This document shows positions 11,880-26,240 of a DNA stretch of 64,000 bases, in pieces. The DNA lies in assembly GCA_022829145.1 (NCBI GenBank), contig CM040746.1, positions 11,220,184 through 11,284,183 of the forward strand. The letters are read 5' to 3'. Under the pieces are notes generated by a model that was given only the letters and a program-made list of their open reading frames with translations, did no database searches and was not told where the DNA came from. Source of the stretch: Albula goreensis. Its lineage: Eukaryota > Chordata > Actinopteri > Albuliformes > Albulidae. The position numbers were made by a program, and so were the translations under genes. Positions within the stretch are counted from its first letter, which is position 1. Every line of letters starts with the position of its first letter.

Positions 11880-12260
11880 ACATTCCCGCAGAGCTGTCAA
11901 CCACAGCCGAAACATTGCAACAACACTCTCAACCGCTGCTGTAGCGTTCTCAAAATGCTGCCCCACCACAAATGCAAACCCTCTGACATCACCGTTAACC
12001 ATAGTGGCAACATTCCTTCACCACAGCTGCAATTTCTTATATCATCAATCACAGTCATAACGTCCTTGTGACAGTTTCATCTCCAGCTGTGACAGTCTCA
12101 TAGCACATAGTTTCTTGTTGTGGAAACATTTTCCCTGCATACCCCTGACCACAGTTGTTACATTTTTACAACACTGTTGAAAACAGCTGTAGACAGTGGC
12201 CATAACATTCTCACAACATAACAGCACCATTTTCCTATGATATTGCCAACCATGGCAACA
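11880..12260. repeat. Degenerate minisatellite, CCACAGCTGTAACATTCTCA theme
   Basis: Around twelve decayed copies of a ~30-bp unit with CACAGCTG and AACATTCTCACAAC. Confidence 0.5.
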
Positions 12261-12269
12261 TCCAGTGCT

Positions 12270-14150
12270 GCTCTTCCACACCATTTTGTATAAATCCGAT
12301 GCCTGTTTTTTATGCAAAGTCACAGACACATATATCCTACATCCACATGCACAGGTCAAAGGTCAATAGTTCAGAGGTGATGGAGAACAGGTATTGGCTT
12401 GTGGCTACTCTTTCCCTCTTAGAGTCACACTTCCCCTCTGCAGGTTTTCCACACTCACGCCCTTCCACAGCACAGACCACTTCAGATCCAGTGAACAGCC
12501 ACTTACATTACCCACAATGCACCACTCCTGGAGATGAGGTCATCGCTGTACACACACACACACACACCTTACCAGTGTATGTGATGGAAAGAGCGAGAGA
12601 GGGGGAGACAGGAGGAGATGAAGAGGTAGAGGGATAAAGATAAAGAGAGGGAGAGGGAGGTATCATCTGCATTCCTGCCATGTTTTCATAAACACGTTCC
12701 AACTCGTCCTCATGAGGCCTTCGTGACAATAAAATTACAGACCCCTGTGTTCACCCCGAAATAAGCACGTTCGGCCGCACGCTCGGGTAACTGGACACCT
12801 AAATACAGAAAAGCCACAACCAACTTCCCTTCCCCCTCCTCCTCTTCCCCACTCTACCCTCCTGAGCCTTCCTGTCAGTATCATCTCAAGCACCGCCCCC
12901 CTCTGACCACCCCAGCCCACGCCTGCAGGATGCACTCAGAGTCACACAGCTCTTCGGTTTGGAGAGAGGAGGGAGGAGAATGTGAGCAACCTTACTCGTG
13001 TCTTTAAAGGAAGTATGTTAGTATGGTCCACTTACATGCATGTACGCACACACATGCACACAAACTCATGAATATGCATGCACACACTGCTCCTCCCTCT
13101 GAACTCCCTGGTTCTGAATGATGCTTAACAAAATACCCACAATGCACCAGCAAGCATCTGTAATCTGCAAGGAGGGCATCAGAAGTTCTACCAGCCCTGC
13201 TGTCCCTGGGTCTGGGGGGGTCTTGGTCTAGTCTGCTCCCCCAGCTGTGAAGCAGCAGGAAGTGCAGTGCACTGGCTACAGGATGGGGTTCACAGGTGCA
13301 GGTTTGTAGTTTCAGTAAATACACAGCAGTATGGACAGATGTGTACATTTAACCTTAAAGCTCCCCTGGGGTTAACTGAAAGTCTATGGGGGAGGGTGGT
13401 CACAGTGAGACTGTGAGATGAGTGACAGGTGAGTTCTGTTCTCTCTGATCTTGGATGCTGTAAAAGGGACTGTCCCTCATCCACCCTAAGATATAATGAC
13501 CCACCCATGTGAATTCACACTGAAAACATACATTCTGATATTGATACTAGCTAAACATTCAGCTCATTTTCACTTATGCCCTATTTTCAGGGGGAAAAGG
13601 GGAACAAAGGCAAAAAGCTGTACAGTGGGAATGGGGTATAATGGGTCAGTCCGGTTCCAGCTACAACTCAAAAAGCAGCAGTTGTAACAGGTCACTTTTG
13701 GCCTTCCCCCTGCTGTGCATGACTTTGAAGATTACAACAGATTAAAAAATGGGAGAGGGTAAATGTGGAGGCATAGAGAGGGGCTGAGACCACACACAGT
13801 CCAGAACTGGGCGGTGAACAGTGGGACCCCAATGGACTGGAGAACACAGATATAACACTATGTTAACCCTTCTCACCATGACATCACGCACTGAGCGCAG
13901 ACACCCCTTTACACAAGCTTCAGACACACACTACACTTCCCGAGAAGCTAGGGCCATCAGACAGAAAGCCCAGCCACGTCTCTGGCTGTGGTTCTGACAG
14001 TAATTTTCCCAGGGATAATCCTGGTCAGACGGCCTGTCAGAGGGACAGGAGTGGGCCTGTGCAAGCCTCTCAGTATTGAGGCCACTGATCCGGGGAGACC
14101 AGCTGCAATGGCACACAACCTGCAGGGCACAGAGGGGAGCCACCATAGAA
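12270..14150. other. Gene-free stretch
   Basis: Contains a short (CA)n at 12548-12568 and purine-rich patches. No supported gene. Confidence 0.35.
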
Positions 14151-14154
14151 GAGC

Positions 14155-14400
14155 CAGCACATTTACTATACATTTACTGTGCAAATACTCCAGCTTTACA
14201 ACAGTAAATGTAGTACACTGTATACATTTATAATACATTTACTGTCCATTAAATCTACATTTACTGTACATTTACAGTGCAGGTACTCCATTATTTTTAG
14301 TATTTACTGCACATTTACTTGACATTTATTATACTTTATTATTTATATTTTACATTTATATGTCATTTACTGAATTTACTGAAGTTTTAGGTGCATTTAC
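14155..14400. repeat. Degenerate ACATTTACTGT array
   Basis: ACATTTACTGTACATTTACA-like units are repeated with decay over 240 bp. Confidence 0.65.
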
Positions 14401-14847
14401 CGCATACTTTCATTATTTTTGTGCATTTGTAGCAGAATTTTCCGCATTATCAGAACATGTTGAGGATGAAGTCAGCTGTGAAATTCAAATGGCTGAACAG
14501 AAGGAAACAGGAAGACCCCGAGGCAACAGGAGCGCCGAGTCACGCTCTCTGCCACATCATCGTCAAACCCCGCCGATACCACACTACCAAACACCAAACC
14601 ATGCCACACCCTCCATGCCCAGGCCAAGAACAATGGCAGGCAGAAAACACACACACAGTGTTTCACCAAACAGGACTGCAGATTTCCCCCTTGCAAACAG
14701 AATTTGTTTGAGCAGCTAGCAGTAAAATCAAATAGCCTGCCGATAATTTAATATTGTACGTGGCAAATGGCATATATGAGGTAAGCCAGATGTGATGATC
14801 AACCAGTTTAACTAATTAAAAAAGACAGGATGTGTGTGTGTATGTGT

Positions 14848-15230
14848 GTGTACCCCAGGCAGGGCCTACTGTTAAACTACACACCCTAAAGTCTGTGTAC
14901 CCCAGGCAGGGCCTACTGTTAAACTACACACCCTAAAGTCTGCCTAGGCTGTTAAACTACACACCCTAAAGTCTGTGTACCCCAGGCAGGGCCTACTGTT
15001 AAACTACACACCCTAAAGTCTGTGTACCCCAGGCAGGGCCTACTGTTAAACTAAACACCCTAAAGTCTGTGTACCCTAGGCAGGGCCTACTGTTAAACTA
15101 CACACCCTAAAGTCTGTGTACCCCAGGCAGGGCCTACTGTTAAACTACACACCCTAAAGTCTGTGTACCCCAGGCAGGGCCTACTGTTAAACTACACACC
15201 CTAAAGTCTGTGTAACCCAGGCAGGGCCTA
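14848..15230. repeat. 47-bp minisatellite
   Basis: The unit GTGTACCCCAGGCAGGGCCT + ACTGTTAAACTACACACCCTAAAGTCT occurs about eight times, nearly identical, with one shortened copy near 14940. Confidence 0.95.
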
Positions 15231-16794
15231 TTAGACGCTTAGTAGTCATTACCGTCTATTCAACATTAAGCAGAATGTAATTACAATTAAGAATGATTAC
15301 CATTTACCCGTTTACCACTGCATTTACTACAAACCATCTCAGCGGAAGACAGAAGCAACAGTTTTGTACTGTTTACTTAGAGTAACATGTTGGACTGGAC
15401 GAAACAAGATTAATTATTTGCTAAGCAAATACCCTGATTTGCAGCAACCCTCATTCCAAAGTGTGCATTTTTAAAATATCAACCATCTACACAGGTCTGC
15501 ATTATTGACTGAAGCAGATCGGGTTAAGTCCCTGTGTTGAAGAGCTATTCACTCAGAACACCAGCAGGTTAGTCACCAATGCAACATGCACTGTGCCAAA
15601 AGCAAAGGAGAATTAAAACTTCAGTGAGGAATATAAATGTGTCCTTTTACTTTGTACTCATTTAACAATTATTTGATATGGATGGATACACATTGGCACA
15701 GAGGGTTGTAAAACAACAATCCAATGCAATGTATTACAACATTTACAGCATATGCCAATTCCCAATGCTAGTCCATTGATGGGCTTATTTAAAATAGTAA
15801 AAAGACGTCCCTCCAACACATTCATTTTAAGATGCCACAGGACAGGAACAGCAGCAGAGAGCAGCCAACTCAAAAGCTACAAAAGCGTGGTAATTAGGCA
15901 GCGAGGCCTAATGAATGAAAGTGAATACTGCCCCAGGGCACCGGAGCGGTGTGCTAAAGAGCCCCTCATTATGGACACAGACCCTTCTGTAAGGCCTGGC
16001 CAGCCTGCCAAAACCCAGCCCGAGGCTAGCAGGACCTGCTGATCAGGCTGTAATGGTTTTATAGGAGGTGAACAAAGGCTTCCGAGCCACCATATGTACG
16101 TCTGTTGTGGAATAAACCTGTGCTAGTCAGCTTTCAGTTTCGTAAACCGGCTCCACTTGGGCTGTAGAGATGGGACATGTGACTGGGGGAGAGACATACA
16201 GGCATGAGCACACAAGACACACACACACACACTCAGAACCACATGTGCTTATACCTAAATAAACGCATGCATATGCCCACACACACATACAAACATATGC
16301 ATAGATACAAACACACACAGCTGCATACATAACTTCAAAAAAAAAAAACCCAAACTACACCACACACTGCAGTTTGTAAAATACCATTCTGATTTAGAAA
16401 AAAGCTGCTGTGCTATGTTGTTGTTTTGAGTATTAATTTCAGGGCTACAGGCAGTAGTCTAAGCAGTATAGCTGGCTTGATTCTCACAGTTACGTGTTTA
16501 TGAGAAATCCTACAAAAGGCACATACCTGTTCTAATGCAACGGAATAATTACAGAGGTCCTTTTCTTCCCTTGTTAACTTTCTGCTCCAAAGAGCGAATT
16601 ACAGTGCAGCTCACTGAGGAGAAGAGCTTTCATCTGTGAGTCTGCTACAGGGGACAATGAGCACTGTCACACCTGCGTATCTACCTGAGCATGCAGCAGG
16701 ACACAACACCTGAGATCCTGCTGAGATTTCAAATACATCCCACACTCAGCCCCAAACTGAGACTGCAAAGAAGGTGCATGCATGTCATGACAGG
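15231..16794. other. Gene-free stretch
   Basis: A CA-rich patch at 16210-16320 and otherwise unremarkable sequence. Confidence 0.35.
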
Positions 16795-17190
16795 GTGTGT
16801 GTGTGTGTGTGTGTGAAAGTGTATGCGTGAAAGTGTATGTGTTTGTGTGTGTGTAACAGTGTGTGAGTGTATGTGTGTGTGTATGTGTGACAGTGTGTGA
16901 GTGTAGTGTGTGTGTGTGTGTGTTTGTATGTGTGTGTATGTGTGACAGTGTGTGAGTGTATGTGTGTGTGTATGTGTGACAGTGTGTGAGTGTATGTGTG
17001 TGTGTATGTGTGACAGTGTGTGAGTGTATGTGTGTGTGTATGTGTGAAAGTGTGTGAGTGTATGTGTGTGTATGTGTGACAGTGTGTGAGTGTATGTGTG
17101 TGTGTATGTGTGACAGTGTGTGAGTGTATGTGTGTGTGTATGTGTGACAGTGTGTGAGTGTATGTGTGTGTGTATGTGTGAAAGTGTGTA
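16795..17190. repeat. Complex (GT)n / GTGTATGTGTGACAGTGTGT higher-order array
   Basis: A GT-rich unit of about 36 bp with GTGACAGTGTGTGAGTGTAT is repeated some nine times. The His/Thr-rich minus-strand frame across it is a repeat artefact. Confidence 0.9.
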
Positions 17191-17199
17191 TGAGTCCAG

Positions 17200-18930
17200 C
17201 AGGATGCAGGTGTGATCCTACTGACCGTATCCTACTCCTCTCATCTAAGTGTAAGCAGTTTCTGTCGGCACACAGACCATTGCAGAGGCAAACATTTCGC
17301 CACACACAACCAAACTTAGCTGAGTGAGAAAGACTGTGTTTGCCTTTGGACACACCTGGGAAGGGCAAACTGGGAAGGAACGGGCAGTCCAGAGCACGCA
17401 CTGACCTGTTTTACTCTTGCCTTTCCCTATATACTTTCCCCATCCCCAAAACACTGCAGGCACTAGAATAAAGCAAAATATTACAGGCAAAAGTGCACAA
17501 AATCTCAGATAGAGCCTACAACTGATCTTAACAAAACTATATTCAGCATAGATGCAAGCACAAGAAGACAGAGAAGATGAAGGAGAAACATTTTGTCATG
17601 TCTTAAATTTTAAAATGTAGTTTGTAAAATGAAACACAACCAGAAATCAGTTTCCCACCAATGTCAAGGATGTCACTGTGTTCCAGCTGATGAGTAAATA
17701 TGAGCTGAGCTGCTTGTCCTTATCATCCAGTACTCATATGTGCTTGTGACAGCAATGAAAATAGGCTTAATGAACCCTAAAATTGACAGAAATGTATAAT
17801 CATTTGTTTAAACAACTATAGTCTTTTTATTGGTTCATTCTGTTCGAGTCACTGCCCACTCTTGACTTTGAGCCATTCAGGGTCCTGGACTGGCCAGTGG
17901 CCCCTCTCTCAGTTACCGTATCTGGGCCACCAAACCAAGGAACCCTCTGACCACACTTATATCCATGGTAACACTGGAGTACCCCACCAGTGACACAATT
18001 CTTTGACCAGGATACAAGGAAAATTATAGCCCCATCTCCCTGTTAAAGGTAGGGGTTATGTAATCTGAGAAACCTTAATCCCAACCATTGCATACTACAC
18101 AAAAAGGCAGAAACCTGTTTTTTTCTCTAAAATCCCCCAAAGACACACCACACACCACCCCTCTTATGTAAAAGGCTGCTATTCCACACAAGGGTCTGGA
18201 AGTCTGAGTATAATTAATAAAATGGAGAGACCATAAAAGCATTCATTTTCATTTTGGCAGTAATACAGAAAACCTGCCGGTGTCAGTTTAAGGGCCTTGT
18301 GTGGCCGTGCAAAAACTAATATACTAAGTGGCTCAAGCAGCAGTAACTCTCAGGAATCAATGGCGGGAAGTGTGCTGCTGCAATCTTTACCCACGCGTGA
18401 GGTGGCTGGAGATCACCACGGAGACAGGGATGTCAATCACAGCAGAGGCAGCCCAGCAGAGTGGCAATTCCAGTCCAGTGACGTCTGACAACTTATCCCT
18501 CTGGGGGAAAATAATATATGGTTCTTTTTGATCGGCAGACAAAAAAAAGGCTTTAGAAAATTTCTACTGTGGTAAAAGCCCGTCTCAAAAAAAGGAGTAC
18601 GGCAAAGGAATCAGTTCCTCCACCCGACGATGCCTAAACAAAGGCGGTTACAACATACGCCCTTCGAATGGGTTCTACCCTGCTCTGGTTCTGTTTGCTC
18701 AGCTTTTTGGGCGACAGAATCAGGAATCTCCCTGGATTTGTGCCGTTGCTGTGTTGACGGGCTACTTTCTGTGCAGACCTTGACTTCAAAAGAAAAAAAA
18801 AAGCTTTTTGGGAAGGGGAGGGGAGGGGAGGGGAGGGGGTTTGATGGCGATATGTAAACAATCACATTCCTGACATTTCTGGCTAGGGAATAATTAATAT
18901 GACCTTTGTAGCGGTGGGAAAATGGGCTGG
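17200..18930. other. Gene-free stretch
   Basis: Holds a GGGGA repeat at 18811-18840; no gene supported. Confidence 0.35.
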
Positions 18931-19260
18931 GTGGCACAGAGCGGTGTGCAAACTCCACAAGTGCAACACAACCAGGGAAATAGTGCACAGCGCTTTCTGT
19001 AGGTGGAGACAGCATCAAATGTGCATTGCACAATCCACAGATACAGATCAGGTGGAGACAGTGTGTGTAACACTTTCTGCATGCACAACAGATACAGAGC
19101 ATGTGGAGACAGGGCAGCAAAGGCACTTTGCAGACTCAACAGATACAGGACAGGTGGAAACAGCGTTAAACGATTTATACACACTTCACAGACACAGAAC
19201 TGGTTGAGAAATGCGTGCCGTGTGTGTCAAACTGATTTTACACACTCCACAGACACCAAA
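18930..19260. repeat. Degenerate ~60-bp minisatellite
   Basis: CACAACAGATACAGA..GTGGAGACAG units are repeated about five times with decay. Confidence 0.65.
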
Positions 19261-20284
19261 ATGTATTTGATGTGCTCTGCAAAACACAAAACCCAAGTTG
19301 TGAAATATATAAATGGCCTACTGAGCGTCTGCTAGCAAAGTCTGATGATGACAAATATAGTAAGCCCTGACTGAGCTCTAACAAAAGTGAATTTTCAATA
19401 CAAAGCTGGGCTAGATTTTTATCTTTTTAAGGGCATATACTATTCTGTTTAACAATGAAAAAAAGATTACAAAGAATATGTTTGCTTGTCTCAGTCTCGA
19501 TAACACTCTCAAAGGACATTATCCTGCATTGTAAAGTCAGTTTTGATTGAATGGAACATTTCCTTAAAGATAACATGTGTTTGACTGAATCTAGCCCTTT
19601 TTTTGCTGTTCAGTTGAAAAGCAATGGCTCTTTGTAGACCATGAAAGCAGGCACTGACTAATTGTGTCTGAGCAGGCGGGCGAGCAAGCAATCATTCCAG
19701 TGCGGTGAGAGAGCGTCGACGCGCTGTCTTTGCGGCAGATCACAGATGAGCCACCGCTACAAGATTGCAGAGATTCAGATCTGTGCTGTGTTGGGATAAA
19801 CACACACCTACCTCACCGGTGGATGAAACCGCAATGGAAAAGAAAGATAGAGGGAGAGAGATATCAGCTCTCATGACACACCTACAATTTCCAAGTGGCC
19901 TGCAAGAGCCAGTGGGCGATTTATAGCCCATGCATTCCCCTTGTTAGTTATCATTTTAAAAACATCCCCTAGATTTTAGGGACACTTCCTTCCCCTCTTA
20001 ACCTTGTTAAATGTGAGCACTGCTGAGAATTTTGTTGTCCCCCTCATCTCTCTTGTTATCTCTCAACCAATCACACCCTGGTTTGATCTGATCAGCTGTT
20101 TTATTAGGGGGGAGTGCTGTTAACTGTACTTCCTGTTTCAGGTTGCAGAGGGAATGCTGATTTTCCACTTTTCCCCTGCCTCGTGAAACTGTGGCGGCCG
20201 GATCTAGCGATACCCGCACGGGAACGACAGCGGTAACAGAGGAACTGCCGAAACGAGACCAACGGTAAACAAGCTCGGTTGCTC
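19261..20284. other. Gene-free stretch
   Basis: Nothing recognised. Confidence 0.35.
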
Positions 20285-20560
20285 AATGCACTGCCCCTTT
20301 CCCATGTGCCTTGTCACACCTGTATGCGCTTTGTCAAACCCCCCCACTCACAGGTACACACTCACAAACACCCTTACATACTGCTACTCACTTTCACAAA
20401 CCTCCTTACACACAGCTATGTACTTTCACAAATCCCCATAAAAACAGACACACACGCACTAGCAAACCATTTCGAACTGCTACACACTTTCAAAAACCCT
20501 GTTACACACAGCTATGCACTTCCAAACATCCTATTACAAACTTCTATAAAGGAGAAAATG
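20285..20560. repeat. Degenerate ~36-bp minisatellite
   Basis: CTTTCACAAACCTCCTTACA..CAGCTATG units, six or seven decayed copies. Confidence 0.65.
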
Positions 20561-20814
20561 TCATGGGACACTGTCTGTGAAGGCATGGTGCACTCTCAGA
20601 AAACATTACATAATTTGAAGGCCTGGAGATCACAAACTTTACAGAAAACACCCCAGGCCCAACAAGGTTACCGATCCTACAGCTGTAATGTTCCATATTT
20701 GGAGTCTAATCTTCTGTACGATATCATGCAAAAATGCTACACACTTTCTGCCCCAACTGTACCACCCAAAGAACAACACAGCCATTTCATAAGGGAGCCA
20801 AGCAGCACCTTGTC

Positions 20815-21012
20815 TCTCATATTCTCTCCAAGGACTAATATATTCATATCCAGTGTAGCCAGCATAATTACATTTTTTTACATGCTATTTATTAATACAG
20901 CTGAATATCTACTTACTGGAACAGGTTAAGGGTACAACCGCAGTATCCAACCTGGGAACTGAACCTGCAACCTCTGAGTTCCCAGCCTAGTTAGCTACCC
21001 GATATTACAATG
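20815..21012 (-). mobile_element. tRNA-derived SINE, minus orientation
   Basis: The reverse complement reads GGTAGCTAACTAGGCTGGGA, then GGTTGCAGGTTCAGTTCCCA (B box), ACTGCGGTTGTACCCTTAAC and ATATTCAGCTGTATTAATAA. The whole order matches the common fish SINE. Confidence 0.75.
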
Positions 21013-23094
21013 CCGCCTGATAAACATCTCAACTCAGCGCATTCCTCACGCTGTACAAACAGCAGGTGTACAGCGAAATGCTGCTTCTTATTACATTTAA
21101 CTGAAATCAGTTTAACTATAAATTTAAACCACACATATGAGGATAACCAATTGCACATGTTTTTCTGTGAGAGCTTTCATCTATCTATAACTGTAGCTGA
21201 TGCAATTGGGTTTTATTATAACTCATGTTTGCTCCCTACTTGTTTTTTGGAGAGCAAACAGCAAAAAGCCTGTCTGTACCTTTTCTGCTGCCAGTTTTAC
21301 TTCATGCCAAGGCTCAAATGATCCTCACATTGCACCTTTCTGATTGGCTCATACTGTTCCCTCCTGCTCTCTGATTGACAAACAGTTTACATTGGCTGTC
21401 TGTGACTGACTGGCACACAGCAGCTCACCTGGAGGATTTTAAGAGCTAACAGCCTGATGATTAGGGCTTAACACACTCCCCTGAGTCACTCAACTCTCTC
21501 TTCCATCTCTTTCTCTCCCCCTCTCTCAACATTGCTTTTGTAAGTAGTCTAAATCCCTGATCTATGCACATGACTTGGTTCTCCTGCCATCCACTGTGCA
21601 GTGGTTATAGCAGAGCCTGGATCTGCTGGAGCAGTACTATCAGACCTTGGCCCTGGCATTAAATACTGAAAAGACACATCATGAGTGTTGTCAAATGGAA
21701 AAACACATGTAGACTCTGTATTTAGTCTATCCCATTGCCTTTTCTTTTCCTCTCTTTCTCTTTCCTCCCTTTGTCTTCATTTCTTCAGTTAGGCACCAAA
21801 AATCCTCTGAAGTTCCTGAAATCTGGAGCTTTCTGAGCTTCCTCTTACTGTGCTTCTTAGTCGACACACAGAAAAAGGTTACCAGAGTACCAGTGCGACA
21901 GTGTGGTATTTCACACAGGGGAAGAGGCAGAGTGAAAGAGGGAGAAAGTGGCTGAAAGAGAAATAGAGAGAAAGGGTGAGAAAGAGACATGGAAGGGAGG
22001 GAAAAGCAGACTGAGAAGGAGGGAGAGAGGGTGACAGCAACAGAAAATTTGCCCTTGGAGGGGAGTAGAGCAACTGACACACACTTACAAATGGGATGAA
22101 TCTTTTCTACAATGCTGAGAGCCCCAGCTCTGCTGCTCCACACACACAAACACACAAACGCAGTACACTGCAGCTTAATCCTCCCACAGCGCGTGGTTTC
22201 AGTCATCTGAAAAAAGAATCTCAGACTCGTCGCTATGTCGCTATGCCAGCCCTATCAGCTCCCATCAGTGCAGAATTCCAAACCGGAGTGAGAGAACGTG
22301 CCCACCTGTCTGCCAATACTGAACAATAGTACCCTGTTCAGGAGAGGGAGGAGAGCGAGACAGAGAGAGAGGGAGGGACGAGAGAGAGAGATAGAGGGAG
22401 GAGAAAGAGGGAAGAGAGAGCAAGTGGAGGACATCCACCTTTTCAAACTGTCCCTCCTGATCCCCTCTTCCCAGGCACTTATACCAGCAGTTCATGTTTG
22501 CTGGAGCACTTTATGTGTTATTTTACTCATGGATTTACTGCTGTTGCACTTCTGTAGTTGAACAAATACACTACCTGTAAATTTTATTGAACTAAAAGCC
22601 TCTGATACGTGACTGAAATGTCAATGTAGAGGATGAGAGGGATGAGAAAGAGGAAGGAGAAATGAGAAAGAGGGATGTGAAAGACGGTGAGAGCAGAGAT
22701 GAGAAAGAGAGAGGTAGAGTGAGAGAGGAAGAAAGGAGAAAGAAGAGATAACAGGCAATAGAACACCAACAGTGCTGTACATAAACAAAACTGCACACAG
22801 AGGCTCAAGTGCTTCCTGATGGTAGGGGATGGGGAGAGGTCACCCCCACTCTTTTAACTGCTCATCAAAGACGAACCTGATTTCAATTGCAAATGAACTG
22901 CCTTTTTGCCCGTACAACAGTCAGGAGTGGCGGGGGATCCCCTATCCAAATCCATAACTGCAGAGCTCACGCCATGCAGGTGCAGAGAGTACAGGTACAC
23001 ACCTGGGGGCCTGCTGATGTGATGGATAACCCCACTTGCGCACCTGTGTTTATTACCTGTCTATCGACTTGTGTGATGTCTGCCAGTGCATGTT
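21013..23094. other. Gene-free stretch with purine-rich tracts
   Basis: GA-rich patches at 21930-22040, 22340-22425 and 22620-22750 produce spurious Ser/Leu- or Glu/Arg-rich frames. No gene supported. Confidence 0.4.
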
Positions 23095-23155
23095 ACGTAA
23101 CAGTCAGACCTCAGACGCTCTCATCCAGAGTGATTTACAGTGTGGGACAACACAT
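23095..23155 (-). mobile_element. SINE tail fragment
   Basis: AGACGCTCTCATCCAGAGTG followed by ATTTACAG is the reverse complement of the usual CTGTAAGTCGCTCTGGATAAGAGCGTCT tail, so only the 3' end is present. Confidence 0.55.
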
Positions 23156-25649
23156 GTGACTGACAGGTGAGGTTCTGGCATGGACACCGCTGCGTTCTGA
23201 TCACCGTGGTTACAGAGAAATCCATGAGCTTATGGCACCTGCACTTCCTTAGTCAACCCCACTTCAATTTTTATACAGTGGCTATAACCAATTACTTCAC
23301 AGCAGATATTCTTTCAGCATGTGCAAAAGAGTTTAATCTCAGTGTGACTTACCTTTATTGAATAAAGGTTAATTAAAATAAACTCAGCAGACATTTTCCA
23401 GAGGGAATTAAAAAAGAATCAGTAAGAGCTCATTTGGGAGAAACTTGATTACATATTCTTCAATGTCTGGGGAGGCGAGTCAATCAAGCTGAACTCTTGC
23501 AAATGATGTGACAGAGAAAAGGGTAATCAATAAGCATCAAGCATACAGGAAAAAATATGCCAGCACTCTCATTCTTTACAGAGTGACTCAAGTCCTGAAC
23601 ATGTCATTAGTGAAGCACTTGACTTGACCCCAAAACCAGTGACCCATACATCCCTGCACCCCCACTGACCTACCAGTTCTGTAGCTGGATGGTCTCATCA
23701 GGGTTGGGGGGTGAATCTACCTCTAATCATTCCATTCAGGAAATGAACCAAAATTAAATTCATTCACTGAAAAATCTAAATAAATTTCCTGACTTGACTA
23801 TTGAAATGAAACTGGGATGGGGTGGGTTTGGGGGGGGAGCTAAGACGGTGTCTGGTTACTGTTCTCTACAGCGTCACTCTATTCAGCAGTCTGTAAAAAG
23901 CAGGACTTTTGACTCTCAGCCCAACCGGTTCTCCTGGTTCTGTAGACACGGTGAGGGTACACTGTGTGGAGCACTGCCAGAAGCAGGTTCCATTCTGTGG
24001 AAAGGGAAGATCAAAACCACCATAAACCTGGTGAAACTGGTGTGAATTGATAACCTCTGGGAGGCCACTATTCTCTAAGATATGAATGCATCAGGTATGC
24101 ATGTTATCTGGAATTCCTACCTTTTCTCTCTCTTTGTGAGGTCAACATGCTCTCAAGTTAAATAATTGGATGTTCTGACTGGAATTGTCACTTGCAAAAC
24201 TGTGGGGTTAAGATATAGACCTGTAGTTTACTATGGACCAACAGTTCATCATACCACTGGTAATTTCTTTTGAACATTATGATTTTATTTTATTGTCAAC
24301 TTTCCCAGTATGTCTCAATTTTAGAGACCTGGTCTCTTTTGCAAACCTTTTGAATTTGCTTTGGGCTATCATTCACATCAAACACTGTTTTTTGTTTAAA
24401 GATTTTCCTACAGTAGTCGTAACAGTGCCAAGACATTTGTGTAATTTTTTTTACGTTACTTCCGGTTTTTCTTTCAAAATCAATAAAAAGTGTCACCTCA
24501 GTTGAATGCTCACCGCTATTTCGGTGACATTAAAGGACTTGAACACAGTGTGGGAGTGGGAGTAATTTGCATATGTTCCACAGCTATACCAGTGTTAAAT
24601 AAACAGGAGGAATTTCTGTGTATCCAGAAGGGCTGCACAATTATCCACATATTAATATTAATGACTAATAAGGCTTGTCCAATGAACTAATTATGAGAGG
24701 CTGCAATTACTTGATGATTTCACTCTATTTAGCATAGATATCCCCTCTGTGTGATATTGCTGGGTTCACTGCTGCCACAATAATATATTTATTGAAACCT
24801 ATGAATTTGGTTCTTCATTCTGAATATCCCAACTGATAATCACATGATATTGAGCAACATGGTAACAAATAGCATTACGAATCATAATCATTCAGTGTCT
24901 ATCCTGCAGGACTGATGGGTGAGCAGCTCTCTGATCCAGACCGCCCAGTGATGTTACACATTACATAACAGACTTTAAAAACTGGAGCTAAATAAAACAC
25001 TATCTTAATTTCCCATAACCCCATCCCACCCCCATGTGACTGGGTAATAGATTTGGGTGCCAGGCAGGGATGTTCTAACCTAAGGAATCTGCTGCGTCAG
25101 CCGTGCGTCAACTCTGCGCCAGCCTGCCATCGGCAATCAATCTCACCCACACTGTAGTCCCCACTCTACATGCTCAGTCTCTAATACACCATCTAGATAG
25201 CTTAGTCAGGCTCATAATTATGATGTCACAATTAAGGGCCTGGCAAGTGAGGCTACATTGACAAGTGTAACAGCACCAAAGGAACTAACCATTAAATAAC
25301 ATGTGCCAATGAGAGCCATGACAGATTTACAGTCTGGCAGCCCATATACTGGATTTAATTTACTATACCTGCTCAGTCTTGTTTCACAGCCCAGATGCTC
25401 AGCTCTTAAGAGATCTAAGAACTCTCTCGCTCTACCATCTAGGCACAGCAGTTACTATAGCAGCGATCACCACAGCAAAGAGGTGGCAGCTCAGACATTG
25501 GTCAGATTGTCAGAGTTGGTCCAGACATAATGGTTATGTCCAAACACTTGTTTACATCCTGAAAAGTGGGCCAGCTTATCACACTGAACTACACTACTTT
25601 CACCTGGCTTATGCCAAAGGAGTGTTCACACAAGGACACAGCCACATAA
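23156..25649. other. Gene-free stretch
   Basis: AT-rich; no exon or repeat supported. Confidence 0.35.
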
Positions 25650-25835
25650 ATACAGTGGGTGACAGTGTAGTATAACGGTTATGGAGCTGAGCCTATAACT
25701 GGGGGAATGGAGCTGGTTCAATTGCCCTTGTATCACTAGGCTGGGTACTCCATCTGAATTGATTAAATATCCAGCTGTATAAATGGATAGTGTGTAATAA
25801 TGTAAGTTGTGTAAGGTGCTCTGGATAAGGTAAAG
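25650..25835 (+). mobile_element. tRNA-derived SINE, nearly full length
   Basis: A-box-like TAGTATAACGGTTATGG, B-box-like GGTTCAATTGCC, then TAAATATCCAGCTGTATAAA and TGTAAGGTGCTCTGGATAAG. This is the least damaged of the copies here. Confidence 0.8.
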
Positions 25836-26194
25836 TAAAGCTAACAACAGTTTTGCCATATAGCGACCTGGTGGGCTATGATTTCCAAGACCCATTCAGC
25901 CTGACCTGACGCCGTACCCTGAGGCATAACAGAATCCCAGATAGAATCTTAAGCACTCACCGCTGTTTACCTCTGACAGCATTCCGCTCTTCCTGAGGAC
26001 ATGCAGAGTCACGGAGAGGAGGCGAAACCCGCCAAGATTAAAGAGGGTCGCCGCCGTGCACCGCCAAGAAGGAATTTATGAGTCAGTGACCAGGAAGGTC
26101 ATCGATACACATGAAATTCTGACTAAAAGCTACCTAGAGGCACTCCCTGTCACCAATAAATTCCCTGAATTCTACTTCCACCCATCCCAGCTGG

Positions 26195-26240
26195 TAGGGA
26201 AAACATGTGTGTGTGTGTGGGGGGTGGGGGGGTGTCAGCG
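26195..26240. repeat. GT / poly-G patch
   Basis: Short (GT)5 run then G-rich sequence. Confidence 0.6.

Noticed and set aside
16667-17401. A 244-codon minus-strand open frame rich in His and Thr
   Set aside because: It is the translation of a (CA)n higher-order repeat and has no family resemblance outside it.
20279-20929. A 216-codon plus-strand open frame
   Set aside because: It runs through a degenerate CACA-rich minisatellite and into a SINE in the opposite orientation, with no domain or conservation signal.
25650-25835. A tRNA gene
   Set aside because: The A and B boxes are degenerate, no cloverleaf closes, and the downstream body is that of a SINE.
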